64,000 bases of DNA from Candidatus Latescibacterota bacterium. Lineage in GTDB: Bacteria; Latescibacterota; UBA2968; UBA8231. The position numbers and the translations under genes are program-made. Position 1 is the stretch's first letter. Each line of letters starts with the position of its first letter. The DNA lies in the NCBI GenBank assembly GCA_022827835.1, contig JAJEIO010000020.1, positions 22,168 to 86,167 of the forward strand, read 5' to 3'. The notes under the pieces are model-generated. The model saw only the letters and a list, made by a program, of their open reading frames with translations. It had not been told where the DNA came from and ran no database searches. This document shows, one piece after another, positions 46,797-54,767 of this stretch.

Positions 46797-49022
46797 TCAA
46801 TAAGCCAAGCTGACCATGCCAACGCCGCGTTCCTGGCCAGTGCCAGCGTCCAGCGTCACGCTGAACAGATAGTTGCCTGGCGGCACTGCCTCCCCGGCGT
46901 CGTTTTTGCCGTCCCAAGGACGAACGTGGCGTCCGCTGCTGTCGAGTCCGCGGTAGAGCTGCCGCACCGGGCGCCCTGCCAAGTCGCGCACCACGATTTC
47001 TACATCGGTTGGTCGAGCGATATTGGTGATGTCGTACTGAATCGTAGCTTGGTCGTTTATGCCATCCCCATTGGGGCTAAAGGCCCCGGGGACCGCATGC
47101 ACGTTGACCAGCAAGTCTCCGACGATCGGCACGGCCACCGAGAGGTTCCCGCTGAAAGGCGTACCCAAAGGCTGTAAGTCCGGATCGGCTTCACCCAAAT
47201 CGGCGGCATTACCCGATACCACATCTTGGGCAATCTGCACTTCCTCACCCGAATTGAACGCCCGCGTCGTAAAGGTCGTGCCGAAGCGCAGCACCGCATT
47301 GTCGAAGGTCACTCGCACCTCAGTGCCATCCTCGGCGACCATTGGGAACTCAAAAATGAAGCTGTTGTCAGTGGCCTCAACCACCGCAAAGTCGCCGCGC
47401 AGGAACGGCAACTGGTCGAGTGCCGCACCGCTGAAGTCGGCCTCAGTCGTTGTGCCGTCCGACCGCCGGATCTCTATCAGTCCCACGTTTTCGACCTTGA
47501 GCGGGGTATCAATCTGTAGCCGATTGAAGCCGCGGTCGAGTCCCGGGCGAAGTTTGCTCAACACGGCGAGGGTAAAGTCCGTTTTTTCGCCCAACGCCGC
47601 TTGGCGCGGGACGATCTCGGCGATTAACTCCTCGGCAAAAGGCGAAGGCAGTACCTCAAAGGAAATCCCCCCAACGCCAGTGGCTGACTCGAACTCGTCG
47701 CTAGAGAACTCAATTGCGAACTGAAAATAGCGCCGCGGACTCGGCGAAACCACCGGCACCCCTTGCAATGCGTCGGCCAAATCGGCGTCCGACTCAACCA
47801 GCGCGCTGACCGGATAGGGCGGCGACCACGCGCTCCAGTTGGTCACGTCGTTGCGGATATTGCCCTTGTCTTCATTGCGCAACCGACCGAAGTCAGTGGC
47901 CGTCAGCGAGATCTGCTCCTGCTGCTCCAGCGACAGATCCTTGAATATCTGCAGTGCCTCGCGCAAATCTACATCCTCGTTGTCGAGCACTGTCTCGACC
48001 AAGGTTTTTAACTCGGCATCTTCGACGTCAGCGGCGAATTTCCACGGCACTTCGTCGCCACGAGCCGTGGTCCCCGTCTGTCTGGATCCACCGCCCAGGC
48101 GGAAGATCTGCTCGCCCGGGCGAATTTTGTTGTATTCGACCGGCTGCGGGTCGTTGCCAGTACGGGTGCGGATCAAGACCCGAGATAGCCCACTGTCGCC
48201 CGCCTTCTGCTCGACCCAGCGCAGCGTTCCAAACAGCGACAGGTCGCCGAAGTCAAAGACATTGGAGATATATGTGGCCTCGGGCACAAAGCCTGTGCCA
48301 AAGACTTGAAACTCAGCCAAGTCAAAGCCCGTTGACGTCAGCGACTTGAGCCGCACGAACCGCACGTACTGGGGCGGGATCCGCACGTCAACTACCGGGT
48401 CTTCGTTTTGGTTGACTAGCACCACAGTCTCGCGGATGGGCACTCCCTCTCGCTGAGTCTCGGGTGTACCGTCGTTGATAAATATCTCGAAGGCGCGCAT
48501 AAAATCGTTCTGGTATGGAAATGCCGGAGCGGGAAACGCCGGGTCGGCATTGCGGGGAAAAAACTTGAAGCGATTGATCCCGAAGCGGGCCCCTAAGTCC
48601 AGATCGATGATAATGCCCAACACGCGCGCGCTCTGGCCACCAGCACTAGCGCGCAAATCCAGCGCCGTCTCGCCATCATTGTCGATGATACTGGGCAATT
48701 CCGGCCGGATATTGATGGTATTGGGCGAGGTGATCGAGCCGCCGCGGGCTTCGGAATTAGCGCCAACGGCGATATTGAGCGTAGTATCAGCGCGCTGGGG
48801 AAAAATCCAATTTCTGAACCCCTCGGCATTGAAGTCGATGACCCCGCCGGGCGCGTTGGTATTTTCCACCGAAGTCGCGCTGCGGATGACCGTAGCTTGA
48901 ATCTCCCCACCACCGCTGACCCAATCCAGACCGCCTTCGCCGCCGACGATCACAACTTCAGCAGCAGCCGACCAGCCTCCGAGTAGGCACAATAAGAGAG
49001 CATATACGCTGGCGCGTTTCAT
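46797..49022 (-). CDS. array protein C: exported protein with FTPNGDG-like C-terminal domain
   Basis: Likely ATG 49022 (MKRASVYALLLCLLGGWSAAAE); 'INRFKFFPRN...FMRAFEIFINDGTP' resembles type B; C-terminal 'AFSPNGDGINDQATIQYDITNI...VRDLAGRPVRQL...WDGKNDAGEAVPPGNYLFSVTL...VSLAY'. Confidence 0.75.
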   Translation of the reverse strand: MKRASVYALLLCLLGGWSAAAEVVIVGGEGGLDWVSGGGEIQATVIRSATSVENTNAPGGVIDFNAEGFRNWIFPQRADTTLNIAVGANSEARGGSITSPNTINIRPELPSIIDNDGETALDLRASAGGQSARVLGIIIDLDLGARFGINRFKFFPRNADPAFPAPAFPYQNDFMRAFEIFINDGTPETQREGVPIRETVVLVNQNEDPVVDVRIPPQYVRFVRLKSLTSTGFDLAEFQVFGTGFVPEATYISNVFDFGDLSLFGTLRWVEQKAGDSGLSRVLIRTRTGNDPQPVEYNKIRPGEQIFRLGGGSRQTGTTARGDEVPWKFAADVEDAELKTLVETVLDNEDVDLREALQIFKDLSLEQQEQISLTATDFGRLRNEDKGNIRNDVTNWSAWSPPYPVSALVESDADLADALQGVPVVSPSPRRYFQFAIEFSSDEFESATGVGGISFEVLPSPFAEELIAEIVPRQAALGEKTDFTLAVLSKLRPGLDRGFNRLQIDTPLKVENVGLIEIRRSDGTTTEADFSGAALDQLPFLRGDFAVVEATDNSFIFEFPMVAEDGTEVRVTFDNAVLRFGTTFTTRAFNSGEEVQIAQDVVSGNAADLGEADPDLQPLGTPFSGNLSVAVPIVGDLLVNVHAVPGAFSPNGDGINDQATIQYDITNIARPTDVEIVVRDLAGRPVRQLYRGLDSSGRHVRPWDGKNDAGEAVPPGNYLFSVTLDAGTGQERGVGMVSLAY

Positions 49023-49119
49023 AGGCAAAAGTTTGTCGATAAGTGAGTTCAGATTCGAAAATGCAATAAGTTCTTTATTATTAAAGGCATTATGTGCCGC
49101 CTACCACTGCGCAATCTCC

Positions 49120-49162
49120 TAGTTGGCCAACTATTTATAATCAATAGCCATTAACGCCGCAA
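49120..49162 (-). promoter_or_regulatory. putative promoter for the minus-strand array with an adjacent palindrome
   Basis: Minus strand reads TTGCGG-N17-TATAAA (49162..49134), followed directly by the perfect 14-bp palindrome TAGTTGGCCAACTA (49120-49133). Confidence 0.35.
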
Positions 49163-49274
49163 GCATCTTGCAAACCCTGCCTCATCCTATCGCCCCGGCG
49201 CTTTACTTTCATTCCCCCCCTTTTTCTTTATATTCGTTTTTTCTTTTTCTCAAAATTAGGAGTAGCCCAGTACC

Positions 49275-50969
49275 ATGAAAATGAAGCATCTCAACGCCTT
49301 GCTCTTATTCAGTTGGCTCTTCGCCGCCTGCGAAAGTCAGCAGCAATCGCCGTCCTCGCCGGGCGAACTCGTAGTCGCCGAGGTCGGCGACAAGCCGATT
49401 ACTGCGGCTGAATTCGCCGAATTCTCTTCCCTGATCCCCGAAGGTATGCGCGAAGGGGACACGCCACTGGCCGTCGCCCGCAATCTGCTCAACAGCCTGA
49501 TCGACAAGGAATTACTCCTACAAGAAGCCCAGGCGTCCAACATCGAAAATATGACCTGGTTTATCGACGAGCTGACCAACTACGAACGCTCGCGCATCTT
49601 GCGTCTCTACGAGCAACGAGAAATCATCAGCAAGCTGAACATCACCGAGGAAATGGTCGATGCCCACTATCGCGCAACCCGCCGCGACCGCTCAATCCGC
49701 CTCGGCGGCATCATGGTCGATACCGAAGAAGAAGCCAACGCCCTCTACCAGCAGCTCCAAGATGGTGCCGATTTTCACCAACTAGCCCGCACCCACTCGG
49801 TCCATCGCGAAAGCGCCGAGCGCGGCGGCGATACCGGACTGTACCAGTTGCGCGACCAACTCATGCCCGAAGTCGTAGCCAAAGTAGCCGACCTAGAAAT
49901 CGGCGAAATTGCCCCGCCAGTGTCGATGCTCGTAGCCCGCGAGCAAAAGTTTGCCATCTTCACCGTGCTCGACGAAATCCCAGCACCGCTCGAAGCCTCC
50001 GAGGCCCGCATCCGCGAAGAATTGCTCATCGCCCAGCGCAACCAGCGCCTGCAAACCATGCTCGATTCCCTGCGGGGCGTTTACTATCCCCAACCGCAGT
50101 TGCAGAACCTCGCCCTATTGGCCGAGCGCATAAGTCAGTTCACTGGCGAGGAGTTCACCCCCACCGAGGACGACGCGGCCTTACCTGTCTGCACCTTTGG
50201 CAAAGGAGACCCCATCGGCTTGAGAACATTCGTCGAGACCATCCGCCAGATGAGAATAGCGCCGCAAATGCTGATCGACACCGAGCGCGCCGCGGACTTG
50301 CTCGACCGCCGAGTCATCCCCGAACACCTGTTCATGTCTGAAATCATCAACGCTGGGCTGGACCAAGACCCCGAGTTCCGCGCCAGCATCGCCGCCAAAC
50401 GCCAAGAACTTATGGTAACCGGCCTCCGCAAGATCATGGTTGACCAGCACCTGTCGGTCACTCCAGAAGAGGCTCGCACCTTCTATGACGAGCACCCGGA
50501 GAAATTCACCAAACCCACGACCACCGTCGCCATCGAAATTCTGGTCTCCAGCGACTCGCTAGCTCAGCATCTGTTTACTGAGCTAGCACAAGCCACTGAA
50601 GCCGAGGCCGAAACCCTCGCCGTGCGTCACAGCGAACGCGCCGAAGCCCTCCACCACAACGGACGCATCAATTTCAATATCTACACCGAGCAATTCTTCC
50701 CCGGTGTCTCCGACTTGGCCCAAGATCTCGAGGTCGGCCAAGTGGGCGGCCCAGTCCGCACCCAGCGAGGCTATTCGGTTTTCAAAGTCTTGGATCGCCA
50801 ACGCGAACACATCCCCTATACTGAAGATTCAGAACGACGCGCCCGAGCCTACGTGCTCATCGACAAAGCTCAGAACCGCTACGTCGAATACGTGCGCAGT
50901 CTGCGCAAAATCTATCCGATAACCATTCGCGAAGATCATTTGAAGCAGTACACCGCCGCCCAAAGCTGA
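49275..50969 (+). CDS. PpiC/SurA-type peptidyl-prolyl cis-trans isomerase lipoprotein
   Basis: 564 aa; lipobox LFAAC; N-terminal SurA-like 'LVVAEVGDKPITAAEFAEF'; rotamase-like 'LGGIMVDTEEEANALYQQLQDGADFHQLARTHSVHRESAERGGDTGLY'. Confidence 0.85.
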   Translation: MKMKHLNALLLFSWLFAACESQQQSPSSPGELVVAEVGDKPITAAEFAEFSSLIPEGMREGDTPLAVARNLLNSLIDKELLLQEAQASNIENMTWFIDELTNYERSRILRLYEQREIISKLNITEEMVDAHYRATRRDRSIRLGGIMVDTEEEANALYQQLQDGADFHQLARTHSVHRESAERGGDTGLYQLRDQLMPEVVAKVADLEIGEIAPPVSMLVAREQKFAIFTVLDEIPAPLEASEARIREELLIAQRNQRLQTMLDSLRGVYYPQPQLQNLALLAERISQFTGEEFTPTEDDAALPVCTFGKGDPIGLRTFVETIRQMRIAPQMLIDTERAADLLDRRVIPEHLFMSEIINAGLDQDPEFRASIAAKRQELMVTGLRKIMVDQHLSVTPEEARTFYDEHPEKFTKPTTTVAIEILVSSDSLAQHLFTELAQATEAEAETLAVRHSERAEALHHNGRINFNIYTEQFFPGVSDLAQDLEVGQVGGPVRTQRGYSVFKVLDRQREHIPYTEDSERRARAYVLIDKAQNRYVEYVRSLRKIYPITIREDHLKQYTAAQS

Positions 50970-52501
50970 TGATCTCCCCCCTGTGGGCGCTTTGCTGCCT
51001 TCTCCTAATACCATTCGGCGCACGCGCCGACCGCGCCGACACCACCATCGCCGACCAGACCTACGCCCTGCTTCCGGCGGCTGACTTGCTCTCTCGCCTA
51101 CAACGGGCCAAAGAGCAGATCCACCTCCGCGCCACCGCGGTCGTCGGCCCTCTCTACGCCCCAACTGCCGGTATCGACACCGTGCGCGCCTCTTTTCATC
51201 TCGACGACGTCTTCTTCTTCGACGAGGTCACTCTCAACAACGTGATCTTTCTCGCTCCAGTGCAGGGCGAGCGCATTACATTTGCCGGTGGCCTCTCACT
51301 GATAAATGCCCATTTCCACAGCGCATTCGGCCTGCGCGCAAGCCGGTCCGACAAGCACCTCAACTTCAAACAGGCAGTCTTTGGTGCCGACGCCGACTTT
51401 GCCGACGGCGATTTCGCTGGCCCCAATTCGTTTATCAACGCTCGCTTCGCCGGTGCCGCCCGCTTCACTCGTACCCATTTTGCGACCGCTGCCTACTTTG
51501 AAGGCACCCACTTTGCCGGTCAGACCGACTTTACCGACGCCCGCTTCACTGGTGTCGCTTCCTTTAAGGACGCCCGGTGGAATGGCCCGGCTTCTTTTGC
51601 CGGTGCCCGCTTTGCCGAACGCGCCCTCTTCTGGCGAAACCAGTTTCTCGCCACAACCGACTTTGCAGCGGCCCGTGCCGACGGGGAGATCTCCTTCAAC
51701 CGAGCCACCTTCGCCGACCAAGCTCACTTCGCTGACTTCACCTTCGCCCAAGCCGCCCACTTCACCAATACAACTTTCGCCCGTGTGAACTTTGGCGGCA
51801 GCTACTTCCGCAAAGAGGCCGATTTCAGCGGCGTCCAGGCTCAGACCCTGCGTTTCAACGCCTTTTTCAATCGCTCCCTCGACTTGCGCCGCGCCGCTAT
51901 CGGCACCCTCGATCTGCACCCAAGTACCCAAGCCGATTCAACCTTTGCCGCAAGCGCCCAACTCTACTTGCAGCAAGCCTATTTCGAGCGCCTTCGCGTC
52001 CGTTGGGCGCACGTGCGCCACCGGCTAGCCACTGCCGACTCGGTGTCGTTCGCCACACTCGACCCGGCCTACAACAGCCTGCGGCACCACTTTCTCGCCC
52101 AAGGACTAAAAGACGACGCTATAGCCTGCGAGGTCGAGCGCCTAGACCGTCAGCGCCGCGCCCTTAGTTGGGCCGCGCCCAAACGTTGGGGGTTAGAGCT
52201 GTGGAATCTCTGTTCCCGCTATGGCACCTCCCCGCTACAACTCGTCCTCTGCATCCTCGGCAGCATCCTCCTTTGGGCGCTGATCTACCGGCTAGCCCCT
52301 AGCACTCTGCGGTCCGCCAACGGCGACGAACGTCCCACCTTCGCCGACTGCATCGGCTTCAGCATCCACACCTTCACCCGCACGGATCCCTGTCCCTGGT
52401 ACGCGACCGGCAAGCTCAAACTCCTTGCCACCTTCCAAATCCTGCTGGGCTGGGCCGCGCTCGGCTTATTGCTCGCAGTGATCCTGGCGCATCTGCTGTG
52501 A
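50969..52501 (+). CDS. pentapeptide-repeat protein with C-terminal two-TM pore-like domain
   Basis: 510 aa; long run of (A/x)xFxx units (FAGPNSFINARFAGAARFTRTHFATAAYFEGTHFAG...); C-terminal 'LQLVLCILGSILLWALIYRLA...FADCIGFSIHTFTRTDPCPWYATGKLKLLATFQILLGWAALGLLLAVILAHLL'. Confidence 0.8.
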   Translation: MISPLWALCCLLLIPFGARADRADTTIADQTYALLPAADLLSRLQRAKEQIHLRATAVVGPLYAPTAGIDTVRASFHLDDVFFFDEVTLNNVIFLAPVQGERITFAGGLSLINAHFHSAFGLRASRSDKHLNFKQAVFGADADFADGDFAGPNSFINARFAGAARFTRTHFATAAYFEGTHFAGQTDFTDARFTGVASFKDARWNGPASFAGARFAERALFWRNQFLATTDFAAARADGEISFNRATFADQAHFADFTFAQAAHFTNTTFARVNFGGSYFRKEADFSGVQAQTLRFNAFFNRSLDLRRAAIGTLDLHPSTQADSTFAASAQLYLQQAYFERLRVRWAHVRHRLATADSVSFATLDPAYNSLRHHFLAQGLKDDAIACEVERLDRQRRALSWAAPKRWGLELWNLCSRYGTSPLQLVLCILGSILLWALIYRLAPSTLRSANGDERPTFADCIGFSIHTFTRTDPCPWYATGKLKLLATFQILLGWAALGLLLAVILAHLL

Positions 52502-54123
52502 GCACTTCGTGGCCGTGGTTGATCGTCCTCGCGCTGTTGGGTGGTTGCACCGCTGAGCCTCCTGCGTCCACCACCTCGATCCACTTTGTCGATGTCGGCC
52601 GGGACGCCGGCTTGGACTTTACCCATTTCAACGGCTTTTCCGGGGAGTACTACTACGTCGAAACATTCGGCGCTGGAGCCGCCTTCCTCGACTACGACGG
52701 CGATTGGGACCTCGACCTCTATCTAGTGAATGGCACTTACCTAGAAGGGCTTCCCCCCGACCCTCTACCGCGCAATCACCTCTACCAAAATCAGGGGCAA
52801 GGAACCTTCCGCAACGCAAGCGGCCCCACCGCCGCAGCCGACCCGGGCTACGGCTTCGGGGTCTCGGCCGCTGACTACGACGGCGATGGCGATCAGGATC
52901 TCTTCGTCGCCAACTACGGCCCCAACGTCCTCTACCGCAACGACAGCGGCACCTTTACCCGCAATAAGGTCGGCGTCGAAGACCCACGGTGGGGCACCAG
53001 TGCCGGTTTCTTCGACTACGACTTGGACGGCGACCTCGACCTCTTCGTCGCCAACTACGTTCACTTCAGCCTCGACGCCAATATCGTCTGCAAGGTCGGC
53101 AAGACCCGCTCCTACTGCGAGCCAGCCGCTTATGCCCCAATCGGCGACATCCTCTACCGCAACGACGGCAACCGCTTCACCGACGTCACCGACCCGGCCG
53201 GCATCACCTTAGAAGGCCGTGGCCTCGGTGTAGCCTTTGCCGACTACGACTTGGACGGCGACACAGACCTCTACGTGGCCAACGACGGGACGATGAACTT
53301 TCTCTACGAGAACCAGCGCGGCACTTTTGCCGAGGTCGGGCTGGCGGCCGGCACCCGCTACGACGAACACGGCCACGCCGAGGCCGGCATGGGCACCGAC
53401 TTCGGCGACTACGACCGCGACGGCGATATGGACCTTTTCGTCACTAATTTTGCCTTTGAGACCAACACGCTCTACCAAAACGACGGCCAAGGCCAGTTCG
53501 CCATTGCCTCTGGGCGGCTTGGGCTGGGCGAGGCATCGCTCCGGCCCCTCGGCTTTGGCACCCGCTTCCTCGACTACGACAACGACCGCGATCTCGACCT
53601 CTTTGTTGCCAATGGACACGTCATGGACGTGGTCGCCGAATGGGACTCGACTCAGACCTACCGCCAGACCAACCAGCTATTCCGCAACGAGGACGGCCAA
53701 CACTTCGCCGACGTCTCTGCCAGTATGGGACCAGCTTTTGCCCAATCCAATGTCGGGCGCGGCACGGCCGTGGCCGACTACGACGACGACGGCGATCTCG
53801 ACCTGCTAGTCACCACCGTGGCCGCCCCACCGCGCCTGTTGCGCAACGACAGCGGCAACCGCCACCACTATCTGCAAATCTTCCTCACTGGTCGCACCCA
53901 TCCCGATGCCCTTGGTGCCCGCGTAGCCGTCACTGCTGGCGGCGTCCGGCAGACACAGGAGCGCCAATCGGGCGGCAGCTATCTCTCCAGCCACGACCCA
54001 CGGCTGCACTTCGGCTTGGGAACGGCCACCCACGCCCGCGTGGAAATCACTTGGCCTTCCGGTCAAGTGCAAACCCTCGAAAACGTCGCCGCCGACCAAT
54101 TGCTCCGCGTCGAGGAACCTTAG
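52498..54123 (+). CDS. CRTAC1-like FG-GAP/ASPIC-UnbV lipoprotein
   Basis: 541 aa, GTG start overlapping the previous stop; lipobox LLGGC; FG-GAP units; C-terminal 'GARVAVTAGGVRQTQERQSGGSYLSSHDPRLHFGLG'. Confidence 0.85.
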   Translation: MSTSWPWLIVLALLGGCTAEPPASTTSIHFVDVGRDAGLDFTHFNGFSGEYYYVETFGAGAAFLDYDGDWDLDLYLVNGTYLEGLPPDPLPRNHLYQNQGQGTFRNASGPTAAADPGYGFGVSAADYDGDGDQDLFVANYGPNVLYRNDSGTFTRNKVGVEDPRWGTSAGFFDYDLDGDLDLFVANYVHFSLDANIVCKVGKTRSYCEPAAYAPIGDILYRNDGNRFTDVTDPAGITLEGRGLGVAFADYDLDGDTDLYVANDGTMNFLYENQRGTFAEVGLAAGTRYDEHGHAEAGMGTDFGDYDRDGDMDLFVTNFAFETNTLYQNDGQGQFAIASGRLGLGEASLRPLGFGTRFLDYDNDRDLDLFVANGHVMDVVAEWDSTQTYRQTNQLFRNEDGQHFADVSASMGPAFAQSNVGRGTAVADYDDDGDLDLLVTTVAAPPRLLRNDSGNRHHYLQIFLTGRTHPDALGARVAVTAGGVRQTQERQSGGSYLSSHDPRLHFGLGTATHARVEITWPSGQVQTLENVAADQLLRVEEP

Positions 54124-54160
54124 AATGCACTTCCTCACATTTTTCACTAAATTCCACGTT

Positions 54161-54397
54161 ATGCTTGAGATTCCGCGCCATCCCAATAAAGACATTCGCG
54201 CAGCAATCGCATACGCTGTGTCGAAAGGTTGGCGTATTGAAAAGGCCGAGCCACGGGCACATATTTGGGGACGAGCACTTTGCCCGGAACGGAGTCGAGC
54301 AGGACATATCTTCTATATTCACTCTACCCCTAGGAATCCGACCATCCATGCACGCAAGTTTCGACGCTATGTCGATGTCTGTGTACATACTACTTAG
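54161..54397 (+). CDS. HicA-like small protein (putative toxin)
   Basis: Likely start ATG 54161: MLEIPRHPNKDIRAAIAYAVSKGWRIEKAEPRAHIWGRALCPERSRAGHIFYIHSTPRNPTIHARKFRRYVDVC; resembles small HicA-like dsRBD-fold proteins by eye. Confidence 0.5.
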   Translation: MLEIPRHPNKDIRAAIAYAVSKGWRIEKAEPRAHIWGRALCPERSRAGHIFYIHSTPRNPTIHARKFRRYVDVCVHTT

Positions 54398-54409
54398 GAG
54401 CTGAAGACG

Positions 54410-54694
54410 ATGCGAGCCTATGAGTTTATGCTTACGCTTGCGACTGAGCCCGATCTGGATGCGACCGACCAACTCTATGAATACTTTGATGACAATGGGG
54501 CAGCTCCAGAAAATGTCTTGGACTTTACTCTCGTTATACAATCCGGGACACCGATTGCGCACTGTACTGTGGAAGCCACGTCGTTCGAGGCAGCCCTAGA
54601 ATCGGTACTGCCAAAACTGCGCGAAAAAGGTCTTCAGGTCGTGCGAGTAGAGGTCGATGAGGTGGGGCTAGCCCTTCTTCAAGAGGCAACATAA
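54410..54694 (+). CDS. small partner protein of the HicA-like gene (putative antitoxin)
   Basis: 94 aa; starts 12 nt after the preceding stop; MRAYEFMLTLATEPDLDATDQLYEYFDDNGAAPENV...FEAALESVLPKLREKGLQVVRVE. Confidence 0.45.
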   Translation: MRAYEFMLTLATEPDLDATDQLYEYFDDNGAAPENVLDFTLVIQSGTPIAHCTVEATSFEAALESVLPKLREKGLQVVRVEVDEVGLALLQEAT

Positions 54695-54767
54695 CGGCTT
54701 AGACCCCCATCTTCACAGTTTTGCAAAAACAAGCCCCGCTGTTTGACCCTTCCCCAGGACTCCATCC

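Noticed and set aside
46783-46917. N-terminal extension of the D2 ORF
   Set aside because: Overlaps the 3' end of gene C and precedes an evident signal peptide; ATG 46782 or 46752 is more plausible.
14910-49022. A canonical type IX secretion locus
   Set aside because: C-terminal modules resemble CHU_C/FlgD-Ig domains, but no recognisable PorU, PorV, SprA, GldK-N or PorP homologue was seen; only the cargo-like domain similarity can be stated.
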